Assembly (NCBI GenBank): GCA_025800245.1
Contig: JAOXSA010000442.1
Coordinates: 1 to 44,940 of the forward strand
Source: Amphritea sp.
GTDB lineage: Bacteria > Pseudomonadota > Gammaproteobacteria > Pseudomonadales > Balneatricaceae
Direction of reading: 5' to 3'
DNA: 44,940 bases
Part shown: piece after piece, positions 8,286-16,658 of the stretch
How the letters are laid out: each line of letters begins with the position of its first letter
Position numbering within the stretch: the first letter of the stretch is position 1
Position numbers and translations under genes: made by a program
The notes under the pieces: generated by a model
Told to the model about the DNA's origin: nothing
What the model saw: the letters and a program-made list of their open reading frames with translations, nothing else
Databases searched by the model: none

Positions 8286-9032
8286 ATGGAACAGTTAAAT
8301 CATAGCGCCGCCATCGAAACTGTATACGCGCGGATTCTGCGTCAGGCCCTGAAGCAGTTCTGTGTCTGTAGCCCTAAAAACCAGTCTGGTAATACCACTG
8401 TTGCCCTCAGTATTGCCCGACGGGCCGCAGAGTCAGGCAAGCGCGTTCTGTTGGTCGAACTCAACCGTACCGCCCCGGTGCTGGCAGACAAGCTGAACCT
8501 GAAGAGTCATGAATGGCTACCGCTGACCGGTCATTGGGAACACGCGGCGCAGGAAACCGATCAGGCTGGTCTGATGTTGCTCTGCTGTCCGCTCAAATCC
8601 AGTCATTGCGTGGAGTTCAGGGATCAGGAAACGCTGAAGCTGTTCTTTGACAGATGCCAGCAACAGTTTGATATAGTGATCTGCGATACCGACCCTTTAC
8701 TCAGCTCTGAAAATCAATCAGGCATGCGCTCAAACAGTCCCTCAGAGCATCAGGAAAAACTCCCGGTCGACATTATCTGCGCCGCCAGTCAGGCCACGCT
8801 ATTAAACGTTCTGACCGGTAAAACCACCGAATCACAGATTGATGAGTGCCGCGAGATTCTGTTTCAGAGCGGTGCCGAACTTACCGGCGTGATTATGAAT
8901 GATCGCCATGCCCCGGGTCTGAAACAGGAGCTGATCAGGGAGACTTACCGGCTGCAGCGCTTTCTGCCATCACTGATGGCGAGGTTGCGCAAACGGCTGG
9001 ATAAAATGGTGTTGCTTAATCAGGAGCTGTGA
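8286..9032 (+). CDS. CpsD/Wzc-like ATPase domain protein with degenerate P-loop
   Basis: ATG 8286 has GAGGAAG upstream and is preferred to a GTG at 8220. The 248-residue protein aligns by eye with bacterial tyrosine-kinase/MinD-like domains that partner GumC-type proteins. It has CVCSPKNQSGNTTVALSIA where the Walker A motif should be, GKRVLLVELNRTAPVLA for Walker A', and FDIVICDTDP for Walker B. The key P-loop lysine is replaced (GNTT instead of GKST/GKTT), the Walker A' Asp is Glu, and the C-terminus lacks the tyrosine cluster. It is therefore probably not an active kinase and may be a structural regulator of the chain-length protein. Its 3' end has been copied several times downstream (see the repeats). 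Confidence 0.78.
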   Translation: MEQLNHSAAIETVYARILRQALKQFCVCSPKNQSGNTTVALSIARRAAESGKRVLLVELNRTAPVLADKLNLKSHEWLPLTGHWEHAAQETDQAGLMLLCCPLKSSHCVEFRDQETLKLFFDRCQQQFDIVICDTDPLLSSENQSGMRSNSPSEHQEKLPVDIICAASQATLLNVLTGKTTESQIDECREILFQSGAELTGVIMNDRHAPGLKQELIRETYRLQRFLPSLMARLRKRLDKMVLLNQEL

Positions 9033-9246
9033 ACATCGGACCTGGAAGGCCCTCGCTACACTAAGAGAAACAACGCCTGCTGGTTCCTGAAACTCTTCCT
9101 TCTCAATACAGATCATCCTCTGCCTGCCCCGCTTACAAGCGGCTGGATAAAATGGTGCTGCTTAATCAAAAGCTGTGATCAGAAGCTGAAAGGCATAACG
9201 CGGGATATCGGACCTGGAAGGCCCTCGTTACAACGGGAACAATACT

Positions 9247-9310
9247 GTAGCGAGGCACGCCCTCGTGCCGATTGTCGGCCTCTTTTCGGCACGGGGACGT
9301 GCCTCGCTAC
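9247..9310. repeat. REP-like palindrome copy 1
   Basis: Starts GTAGCGAGGCACGCCC and ends with GGGACGTGCCTCGCTAC. The two arms form a long hairpin around CGTGCCGA...TCGGCACG with a TTTT-containing loop. Confidence 0.8.
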
Positions 9311-9508
9311 ATCAAGAGAAAAAACGCCTACGGGTTTCTGAAACTATTCCTTCTCAATGAGAATAAGGGTCACATCATTCTCTGCCTGCCGCGCTTACAA
9401 ACGGCTGGATAAGATGGTGCTGCTGAATCAGGAGCTATGATCAGAAGCTGTAAGGCATAAAGCCGAATATCGGGCCTGGAAGGCCCTCGCTACGACAGAA
9501 ACAATACT

Positions 9509-9572
9509 GTAGCGAGGCACGCCCTCGTGCCGATTGTGGGCCTCTTTTCGGCACGGGGACGTGCCTCGCTAC
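9509..9572. repeat. REP-like palindrome copy 2
   Basis: Nearly identical to the copy at 9247-9310, differing in the loop (ATTGTGGGCC). Confidence 0.8.
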
Positions 9573-9760
9573 ACTAAGAGAAACAACGCCTGCTGGTTCC
9601 TGAAACTATTCCTTCTCAATACAGATCATCCTCTGCCTGCCCCCGCTTACAAGCGGCTGGATAAAATGGTGCTGCTTAATCAAAAGCTGTGATCAGAAGC
9701 TGAAAGGCATAACGCGGGATATCGGACCTGAAAGGCCCTCGCTACAACGGAAACAATACT

Positions 9761-9824
9761 GTAGCGAGGCACGCCCTCGTGCCGATTGCCAACCTCTTTT
9801 CGGCACGGGGACGTGCCTCGCTAC
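9761..9824. repeat. REP-like palindrome copy 3
   Basis: Same arms as copies 1 and 2, with loop ATTGCCAACC. It lies 23 bp from the phosphatase stop codon and may terminate transcription from both sides. Confidence 0.8.
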
Positions 9825-9847
9825 CAAGATTCGATAAACAAGTATTA

Positions 9848-11350
9848 TCAGTCTTTCTCAATAAGAATAAGCGTCAGATCATCCTCGGTCTGCCTCGCTT
9901 GCAGACGGGCCATCAACAGATGATCAGCAGCTGCCGCTAATGGCATAGACTGGCTGGCAGTAATGGCTTGCGACATCGCGTCAGAGAATGGCTCTGCTGC
10001 GTCCTGAAAACCATCCGAGTAGATCAGTATCCGCTGTCCGGATTCGACAACCAGGCTCAGCATCTCATAGTGCTCTACACCCAATCCTGGCAGCACCCCC
10101 TCAACCTCGATCCGTTCTGTTCCCTTATCGGTCATCAGCAACGGATAGGGCTGGCCTGCGTTAACCCATTCAAGCTCACCATCAGCAGACAGCCGCACCG
10201 CTATCAGAGTGGCCAGCGTTTCTTTAAGCAATGGATCCTGCTCGAAGCCCTCGGACAGCAACGCAAACAAACCGGTCAGCTCCGCTTGCTGATTTGAGAT
10301 CGCAGAAGTCAGGCCACGAAGATAACCAGCCAGGGCATAGGCGTAGCCTTTTGCTGCCAGCCCGTGCCCCATCAGATCCGCCATCAGAATCATACTCTGA
10401 GAATCCTGCTTCTGGAGCTGCACCAGATCGCCACCACCGGGCTCCGGGTTCAGGCTACGCAGTTGTACCGAATATCCGGGAATCTGAGCCGGTAAGTTCG
10501 GTTGCAGCCCAAGGCTGGCCTGCTGCTCCAACTCATGACGAATCTGCTGTTGCAGATAGCTGCGCCGCTGAATGACCCGTTCGATGCAGCCAATCAGCTG
10601 CTCACGGCTGACCGGTTTCGCGAGAAAATCATCGATCGGCCGGCTCAGTGCCTGACTGATTTTATCCGGTTCTGAACAGCCTGAAAGATAGATAAACGCA
10701 GTGTCAGCGACATCTGGAATATGGGAAAGCTGATCGAACAGCACCGGGCCATCATGCTCTGGCATCTGAATATCGCAGATCACCAGATCCGGTTGATAGC
10801 GCAACACTTCATCAAAGCCCTGCTGCACGCTGTCTGCCTGCACCACCTGATAATGATCTTTTAGGTAAGCGGCAATAACAGCGCGATAACTGGGATCATC
10901 ATCCACCAGCAAGAGGGTTTTCTGTAGTTCGCTGCCAGTATCAACCGGCTGTCGCAGCAGCATCAGGTTATAGGCATCCTGACGGTAACAGGCCGGTACA
11001 TAACGGATATCCTGAAACATCTGTGCCAGTAACTTCAGCCCCATACCACTTTCGGCCGCTTCCAGCGGGTCATCGCTATTGATCAGTCGACTGAAGTCAT
11101 TAAAGCTGGGGCCGTTGTCCTTCAGCTCCAGCCACCAGTACTGTTCATCCTTGCTCAGGCTCAGCACTACATCAGTCGGACGAGGATCAGGATAACGGTA
11201 TAAATTAACAATCAGTTCTGCGCAGGCCAGTTGAAAAGACTCAATGCCGGGCGCATTCTCCGCTTGCAGCACCTCGGTTAACGCTTCCCGTATCCGCCTC
11301 GCCTCGATTAATTCAGGCTGCAGATGCCACTCGGCCAGTCGCTTCAGCAT
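9848..11350 (-). CDS. HATPase-REC-PP2C partner-switching protein (SpoIIE-type phosphatase)
   Basis: The ATG at 11350 is preferred (GGGGATT eight bases upstream), giving 500 residues. Domain order: an anti-sigma-type HATPase (about 1-135; N-box ELIVNLYRY, G1 ELKDNGPSF, G2 SGMGLKLL); a receiver (about 143-265; acidic DDD, phosphoacceptor D193 in ICDIQMPE, Lys in LAKPVS); a short coiled linker; and a PP2C/SpoIIE domain (about 285-500; PGGGDLVQL, MADLMGHGLAA, LIYSDG, DDLTLILI). It could both phosphorylate (HATPase) and dephosphorylate (PP2C) the STAS protein under control of receiver phosphorylation. This parallels HsbR of Pseudomonas, although the domain order differs. It is divergent from the sigma-54 activator gene 102 bp away. 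Confidence 0.88.
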   Translation of the reverse strand: MLKRLAEWHLQPELIEARRIREALTEVLQAENAPGIESFQLACAELIVNLYRYPDPRPTDVVLSLSKDEQYWWLELKDNGPSFNDFSRLINSDDPLEAAESGMGLKLLAQMFQDIRYVPACYRQDAYNLMLLRQPVDTGSELQKTLLLVDDDPSYRAVIAAYLKDHYQVVQADSVQQGFDEVLRYQPDLVICDIQMPEHDGPVLFDQLSHIPDVADTAFIYLSGCSEPDKISQALSRPIDDFLAKPVSREQLIGCIERVIQRRSYLQQQIRHELEQQASLGLQPNLPAQIPGYSVQLRSLNPEPGGGDLVQLQKQDSQSMILMADLMGHGLAAKGYAYALAGYLRGLTSAISNQQAELTGLFALLSEGFEQDPLLKETLATLIAVRLSADGELEWVNAGQPYPLLMTDKGTERIEVEGVLPGLGVEHYEMLSLVVESGQRILIYSDGFQDAAEPFSDAMSQAITASQSMPLAAAADHLLMARLQARQTEDDLTLILIEKD

Positions 11351-11452
11351 CGTTAATCCCCATTTTATGACCATTTCTCAATAGCTTATCTTGTCACACC
11401 CTACCCCCTAGCATAGGCTAAAGGGAAGCATTTTGGCTGGAGAGGACGTCCT

Positions 11453-12922
11453 ATGCCCGTACCTGCTGTAAACCGTATTCTGTTGATCGAAGATGATCTG
11501 TCGATGGCGGCTGTCTATCGCAGCTACCTCACCGGACTGAACTATCAGATCCACCATGAAGAGACTGGCCATGGTGGCCTGTCTGCCATGGCCAGGGAAC
11601 AGTTCGACGGTGTATTGCTGGATCTGACGCTACCGGACATGAACGGTCTGGAGATCCTGCAGAAAATCAATCAGGATGAGCTGCAACTGGAGGTCATTGT
11701 TACCACCGGTGACTGCTCGATGAATACTGCCATTGAAGCGATGCAGCTGGGTGCACGGGACTACCTGACCAAGCCTTTCAGTAAAGACCGACTGATCACC
11801 ACCCTGAATAACAGCTTCGAAAACCAGAAGCTGAAGCGGATTGTTGAAACCTATCGCGAAGAGATCGACCGCCACAACTTCTGTGGCTTTATCGGTTCCT
11901 CTCTGCCGATGCAACGGGTTTATCAGGTGATCGACAGCGCCGCCAGTTCAAAAGCTACCATCTTTATCACCGGCGAAAGCGGTACCGGTAAAGAGGTCTG
12001 CGCCGAGGCGATCCACCAGCGCAGTGAGCGCCAGTCCGCACCTTTCATCGCCCTGAACTGCGGCGCCATTCCTAAAGACCTGATCGAAAGTGAGATCTTC
12101 GGTCACGTAAAAGGCGCATTCACCGGCGCATTGAAAGACCGTGACGGTGCAGCCAGCGCCGCTCAGGGCGGTACGCTGTTTCTGGATGAAATCTGCGAAA
12201 TGGAGCTAGCCCTGCAGTCCAAACTGCTACGCTTCCTGCAGACCGGTACCCTGCAGAAAGTCGGTAGCGATAGAACCGAACAGGTTGATGTGCGCATCGT
12301 CTGCGCCAGTAACAAAGACCCGCTGGCCGAAGTACAGGCCGGAAACTTCCGTGAAGACCTGTATTACCGCCTGCATGTACTACCGATCCATCTGCCACCG
12401 CTACGGGAACGGGAAAACGATGTGCTTGAGATCGCCCGCAGTTTCCTTGAGCAGTACTCCAAAGAGGAAGGCAAAGAGTTCGCCGGCTTTACCGATGACT
12501 GTGAACTGCTACTGAGCAACTACAACTGGCCCGGTAACGTACGCCAACTGCAGAATGTGATCCGCAACATTGTGGTACTGCATAGCGGAGAACAAGTCAC
12601 CCAGAGCATGCTACCGGCACCTCTGGATAGCTTAGGTGCATCGGGATTTAATGCCACAAGCACTTTAACCTCTGTACCGCCAGCCGCCCAGGCACCATCA
12701 ACACCCGTGCCGCCCCCTTCTTTTAACACTGCCGATGTCGCAGGCCCGGTGGGCGATAAGCTGTCTGAGCTGATCCGGCCGATGGCGGACGTTGAACGGG
12801 AAGCGATTGAGCGGGCTATCGATCTGTGCGGCGGCAATATCCCTACCGCTGCGCACTATCTGAAGATCAGCGCGGCAACCATCTACCGGAAGCGTAATAG
12901 CTGGAAAGAACAGGATCAGTAG
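11453..12922 (+). CDS. Sigma-54-dependent response regulator (NtrC/LuxO type)
   Basis: A 489-residue cytosolic enhancer-binding activator. Receiver: IEDD acidic pocket and phosphoacceptor D57 (LLDLTLPDMNG), Lys in LTKPFS. AAA+ domain: Walker A GESGTGKE at about 174-181; the sigma-54-contacting loop GAFTGA at 221-226; Walker B GGTLFLDEI; arginine-finger region REDLYYRL. Then comes a Pro/Ala/Thr-rich linker (about 400-425) and a Fis-type helix-turn-helix with GGNIPTAAHYLKISAATIYRK. All parts needed for open-complex formation are present. The probable target is the RpoN promoter at 5192 in the same locus, and the divergent partner-switch gene and downstream hybrid kinase supply candidate inputs (inference). 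RBS GAGAGGA before ATG. Confidence 0.93.
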   Translation: MPVPAVNRILLIEDDLSMAAVYRSYLTGLNYQIHHEETGHGGLSAMAREQFDGVLLDLTLPDMNGLEILQKINQDELQLEVIVTTGDCSMNTAIEAMQLGARDYLTKPFSKDRLITTLNNSFENQKLKRIVETYREEIDRHNFCGFIGSSLPMQRVYQVIDSAASSKATIFITGESGTGKEVCAEAIHQRSERQSAPFIALNCGAIPKDLIESEIFGHVKGAFTGALKDRDGAASAAQGGTLFLDEICEMELALQSKLLRFLQTGTLQKVGSDRTEQVDVRIVCASNKDPLAEVQAGNFREDLYYRLHVLPIHLPPLRERENDVLEIARSFLEQYSKEEGKEFAGFTDDCELLLSNYNWPGNVRQLQNVIRNIVVLHSGEQVTQSMLPAPLDSLGASGFNATSTLTSVPPAAQAPSTPVPPPSFNTADVAGPVGDKLSELIRPMADVEREAIERAIDLCGGNIPTAAHYLKISAATIYRKRNSWKEQDQ

Positions 12923-12948
12923 CCGAACCTGATCATATCGATAAAATT

Positions 12949-13011
12949 GTAGTGAGACTCAGCCTTGTGCCGGCAATCAGTTAAAATCGGCACGTGGGCG
13001 TGCCTCGCTAC
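12949..13011. repeat. REP-like palindrome copy 4
   Basis: A diverged copy of the 64-bp palindrome found at 9.2-9.8 kb (starts GTAGTGAGACTCAGCCTTG, ends GGGCGTGCCTCGCTAC). It begins 26 bp after the stop of the sigma-54 regulator gene and may act as its terminator. Confidence 0.75.
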
Positions 13012-13021
13012 GATTGGCTGT

Positions 13022-13176
13022 TGTAGCGAGGGCCTTCCAGGCTCGATATTCAGCATTATGCCTTACAGCTCCTGATTTTATCCGACCGTCTGCGCAACCT
13101 TGCCATCAGTGATGGCAGAAATCGCTACAGTCCAGCCGGTCAATGCCAATAGCAGTGACTGCAGGCGTTGTTTCTC
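13022..13176 (-). repeat. Inverted copy of the ATPase 3'-end/REP unit
   Basis: Read on the minus strand, this matches about 8943-9060. It contains GAGAAACAACGCCTG (as in the array units), then CTGCCATCACTGATGGC and GGTTGCGCAGACGG (ATPase codons), a shortened stop region (AATCAGGAGCTGTAAGGC) and CCTGGAAGGCCCTCGCTACA. It keeps more of the ATPase coding end than the direct copies do. The gap 12923-13247 has no gene: it consists of this copy and two REP palindromes. Confidence 0.75.
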
Positions 13177-13181
13177 CCGGT

Positions 13182-13244
13182 GTAGCGAGGCACGCCCTCG
13201 TGCCGATAATCAGCTTAAGTCGGCACAAGGTCGCGCCTCTCTAC
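13182..13244. repeat. REP-like palindrome copy 5
   Basis: Same family as copies 1-4 (starts GTAGCGAGGCACGCCC, right arm diverged to GGTCGCGCCTCTCTAC). It ends four bases from the stop of the hybrid kinase gene. Confidence 0.75.
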
Positions 13245-13247
13245 AAA

Positions 13248-15986
13248 TTAAGATCTCTGCTTCAGATGCGCCTGCAAAACCTCAAGGCTCTGCTCCACCA
13301 GCTCGGCAAAGACAATGATTTCAGCCTTCACCGAATGCCCTGCCCGGCATTCTGCTTCCAGCTGTCGGGCTCGGTCAGACATTTCCTGCAAACCATACAG
13401 TGCACCACTGCTACCCAGAGTATGCAGATTACGCTCGATCAGAGCGGCATCGGATGCTTTATCCAGCAGCTGTTGCAGGCGGGATTGAGCATCCTGGATA
13501 AAGACCCCGGCCAGCTCAGGAAGCACTTCTTCAGAGGTATCACGGGCCAGTTGATCCAGCTGTTCAATTTTCAGCAGGTCCTCTACGCTGGTTGCCCCCA
13601 GAGAGAGCTCCGACACACCAGGATTTGAATCAGCTTCTGCGGTTTTGTGCAGCTCTGGCGTCAGATACGGTGCCACGGTCTGCAGCAGCACAGTCTTATC
13701 AAGGGGTTTTTCAAGATGTCCCTGCATCCCCGCCTCACTGAAACGACGTTTATCCTCTTCCTGAGCATAGGCGGTAAACGCGATCACCGGTGTCTCAGTC
13801 CACCAGGGTTGTTGACGTAATTGTTGCAGCGTCTCGATACCTGACATGCCCGGCATCGAAATATCCATCAGAATCAGATCGAAACTCTGTTCGGAACAGA
13901 GTTGAATAGCTTCGCGCCCATCTCCGGCACAGCTGACCTGTAGCGCTGATTTCTCAAGCATTGTTCTGGCGACTAGTCGATTGGTGGCACTGTCATCCAC
14001 CACCAGAACCCGTCCGGACAACGGAGTTTCAGCAATGCCGGTGCCGGTCTGAGCTGGTTCCGCTATGTGCAATGGCAACTCAAACCAGAATTCGCTCCCC
14101 AGTCCCGCCTGGCTGGAAAAACAGAGCTCTCCACCCATCAGATTCACCAGTTTATAGCTGATCGCCAATCCCAGCCCTGTCCCTTCAGGTGTGGCAGTAA
14201 AAGCGGCCTGCCCCGAAGCATGGTTAATAGTGGTGAACTCAGAGAATATTTTGCTTTGTTCAGATTCAGGAATACCCATTCCGGTATCGGTAACGCAGAA
14301 ACGAAGTCGTTCGTCTTTCATTCCAGCCTTCAGATCGACCGCCAGTGTCACCGCACCGTAATCGGTAAATTTAATCGCGTTACCGATCAGATTGATCAGT
14401 ATCTGGCGCAGCCGCTGGCCATCCAGTGCGACCCAGTCAGGCAGGTCAGATGCGATACTCAATGTCAGGCCGATGGACTTCTCGTCCACCCGCAACTGAA
14501 ACAGCTGCTGTAATTCATTGGCCAACGATCCCAGATGACAGGGTGCAGTGACCAGCTCCATCTTATCGGCGTCAATTTTGGAAAAGTCGAGAATATCCGA
14601 AATAATAGTCAGTAGCCCGCGACCAGAGCCCAGCGCACTTTCCACATAACGGCTTTGCTCAGAAGAAAGGGATGTATCTTCAAGTAGCTGCAACAACCCG
14701 AGCACCCCATTCAGCGGAGTACGGATCTCATGGCTCATCATCGCCAGAAAGCGACCTCTGGCACTGTTGGCGTGTTCCGCCTCTGCCACTGCGTTCTGCA
14801 GTGATAGCTGAGTCTGCTTCTGCTTACTGATATCAAGATGGGAGACGATCACCGAGCCGTTCTCAGCCTGAGTTTCATGAATCTCTATCCACTGCCCTGG
14901 CTGTAGCTCATACTCCTCTGTCACCGGTAGCTGTTCATGAATCTGTAACTGCTTCGCCAACCACTGTTCCGGATTACTCTGTCCCGAAAGAAATAAGCCT
15001 TTTTGCAGACACTGCCGGAAAAACGCTTCGTAGGTTTGCCCGGTCTCCAGAGAGACTCCGGCACGTTCATATAACTGCCGGAACTGTCGGTTACAGTGAA
15101 TCAGTCTGTCACCCGCACCGAATAGCGCTACACCATCCTGAGCAATCTCCAACGCATCGAGAAACAGCTGATTCTGCCGTTCGGCTTCAACCCGACGACT
15201 GATATCCCGGATCATTCCCAGAAACTGAGTACGTCCCTCAATCTGCATAGAGTTAACGCTCAGCTCTATTGGAAAAACCTCACCGTTTTTACGCAACCCG
15301 ACCAGACGTCGCTGATTACCGAGAATGCCTTTTGTTCCGGGACTCTGATACTGGCTGAGATAATGATCATGCTGACTACGGTAAGGTTCTGGCATCAGCA
15401 TCGAGACGTTCTGTCCTGTCAGTTCAGCCGGGGAGTAACCAAAGATCCCTTCCACCGCCAGATTCACCGAAAGGATCACCCCCTGCTGGTCAATAGTGAC
15501 AACACCATCAACAACCGTATCCAGAACCACCTGAAGCTTTACTTCAGAAGCCTGCGCCGGATTATCTGTTCTGGAACCCGGCTGTGGAGCTATTTGCGGA
15601 GCCGAAGAGTCCGGCCGCTGACTGCTGACCAGGGAGGTTTTTATATGCTCGATCAGCTCCTGATTGGCCCAGGGTTTGGCCAGGAACTTATGCACCACCC
15701 CGCTGTGAACGGCATTCAGGACGGTATCAAAATCGGCATGCCCACTGAGGATAATCCGATTAGTATCCGGCCATCGGGCTTCGACCCTGGCCAGGAATTC
15801 AGTTCCGGACAAACCCGGCATGCGGTAATCGGACAGGATCAGTGCTGCCTGATTCGACTCCAGCCAGAGCAAAGCTTCCTCAGCACTGGCAGCGGCATCC
15901 ACACTGATTTTTTCACGACGCAGCACACGCAACAGCGCACTGCGAATATGTTCTTCATCATCAACCAGCAGTACATCAACCTGCAT
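13248..15986 (-). CDS. Hybrid sensor histidine kinase (REC-PAS-PAS-HisKA-HATPase-REC-HPt)
   Basis: The start at 15986 (MQVDVLLVDDEE) is preferred because AAGGA lies eight bases before it; a GTG 21 bases upstream is an alternative. The 912-residue cytosolic phosphorelay protein has, in order: a receiver (D53 in LSDYRMPG, LAKPWA); a PAS domain (about 150-265, TRRKNGEVFPIE-like region); a second PAS (about 275-390); HisKA with phospho-His in MMSHEIRTPLNG; HATPase (IGNAIKF N-box, DTGMGIP, GTGLGLAIS); a second receiver (VVDDSATNR, LMDISMPGMSG, EKPLD); and a C-terminal HPt domain with the His in NLHTLGSSGAL. No transmembrane segment is seen, so its input is cytoplasmic or comes through the N-terminal receiver. 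Its HPt could feed the neighbouring response regulators (inference). Confidence 0.92.
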   Translation of the reverse strand: MQVDVLLVDDEEHIRSALLRVLRREKISVDAAASAEEALLWLESNQAALILSDYRMPGLSGTEFLARVEARWPDTNRIILSGHADFDTVLNAVHSGVVHKFLAKPWANQELIEHIKTSLVSSQRPDSSAPQIAPQPGSRTDNPAQASEVKLQVVLDTVVDGVVTIDQQGVILSVNLAVEGIFGYSPAELTGQNVSMLMPEPYRSQHDHYLSQYQSPGTKGILGNQRRLVGLRKNGEVFPIELSVNSMQIEGRTQFLGMIRDISRRVEAERQNQLFLDALEIAQDGVALFGAGDRLIHCNRQFRQLYERAGVSLETGQTYEAFFRQCLQKGLFLSGQSNPEQWLAKQLQIHEQLPVTEEYELQPGQWIEIHETQAENGSVIVSHLDISKQKQTQLSLQNAVAEAEHANSARGRFLAMMSHEIRTPLNGVLGLLQLLEDTSLSSEQSRYVESALGSGRGLLTIISDILDFSKIDADKMELVTAPCHLGSLANELQQLFQLRVDEKSIGLTLSIASDLPDWVALDGQRLRQILINLIGNAIKFTDYGAVTLAVDLKAGMKDERLRFCVTDTGMGIPESEQSKIFSEFTTINHASGQAAFTATPEGTGLGLAISYKLVNLMGGELCFSSQAGLGSEFWFELPLHIAEPAQTGTGIAETPLSGRVLVVDDSATNRLVARTMLEKSALQVSCAGDGREAIQLCSEQSFDLILMDISMPGMSGIETLQQLRQQPWWTETPVIAFTAYAQEEDKRRFSEAGMQGHLEKPLDKTVLLQTVAPYLTPELHKTAEADSNPGVSELSLGATSVEDLLKIEQLDQLARDTSEEVLPELAGVFIQDAQSRLQQLLDKASDAALIERNLHTLGSSGALYGLQEMSDRARQLEAECRAGHSVKAEIIVFAELVEQSLEVLQAHLKQRS

Positions 15987-16658
15987 ATAATCATCCTTGT
16001 CGATCACTGATCAGCAAGCCTGACCAGCAAAGATTCTGAAGTATCTCAGAGTAATATACACCGACAAAGGCAGTTTCAGATGAATTCTGGCGATTTATGG
16101 TTGCACACTGAGTAGTGTGTTTATCATCCGGGTTAACAAGGAAATCCCGCAACCAAACACAAAAAGACAGCCTGCTGACCGACCTGATTCGTAACGCTTT
16201 TCAGCCTGGCCTGAGTGGCCAGATCCGCATCATCCAGCGTGGATTCGTCATTGAAGACTCCGCTAAGGCATAACCCGTAAAACCGCCTCCTGTTTGGGTT
16301 TAAAGCAGCTTCATCGGCTGGTAGTGCGATTGAACTGGTAGATAACTAAGCAAAGAAGCGGCGATGAGATCAGCTTAATTATTATTCTCTCAGTTCCTCT
16401 TTGAAGCTCGGTGTGAGAAGAGCACAGCTGCTGAATCGTAGCCGACAGCCTGGCTTTGTTAATTTTTGTAAATTGCACAGCCCCATATAGAGGATAGCGA
16501 TATACTGCCCGACGAATGCAGACGACACTGGTATAGGCAGTTTCTGGTGTCTGCCAGTACACATTTTTAACACTCACGAGCTCAGCCAAATAGCGCACAA
16601 CAACGAAAATGATGAAGAAAGGATTGACAGTCACACGACTGCCCAAGGAGAAAAGCTA
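15987..16658. other. 672-bp gap: gene remnant plus otherwise featureless DNA
   Basis: Apart from the kinase remnant at 16163-16273 and a weak hairpin with arms near 16272 and 16300 (AACCC...GGGTT), I see no gene. Short reading frames on the minus strand between 16311 and 16646 have no RBS or recognisable product. The promoters of the hybrid kinase and of the DUF3500 gene must lie here but I cannot point to clear boxes. Confidence 0.6.
16163..16273 (+). pseudogene. Remnant of a histidine-kinase HATPase domain
   Basis: A 36-codon stop-terminated stretch without a start translates as LLTDLIRNAFQPGLSGQ followed by IRIIQRGFVIEDSAKA. This looks like the N-box (LL.NLI.NAF.) and the strand running into the G1 box (here IEDSAKA, where active kinases have DNG/DSGxG) of HATPase domains. 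No catalytic domain precedes or follows, so it is probably the tail of a deleted kinase gene. It is too short for certainty. Confidence 0.45.

Larger units (their letters stand above)
8991..9847. repeat. Array of chimeric tandem duplications (ATPase 3' end + REP + phosphatase 3' end)
   Basis: This 815-bp gap holds no gene. The last 42 nt of the ATPase gene (8991-9032) recur at 9137-9178, 9399-9440 and 9651-9692 (spacings 146, 262 and 252 bp). Each copy is preceded by a stretch like CTTCTCAAT...CTCTGCCTGCC, which matches the 3' end of the convergent phosphatase gene at about 9852-9905. Most units contain a 64-bp REP palindrome; the first lacks it, as if deleted between its GCCTCGCTACA-like ends. 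The structure fits repeated tandem duplication of one ancestral intergenic region. Confidence 0.85.

Noticed and set aside
9033-9847. Regularly spaced repeats suggesting a CRISPR array
   Set aside because: Units are about 250 bp, the whole unit repeats and there are no unique spacers or cas genes. Tandem duplication explains it.
15363-16010. Open frame of 215 codons antisense to the hybrid kinase start
   Set aside because: The opposite strand encodes an unmistakable receiver and PAS region; this frame looks random.
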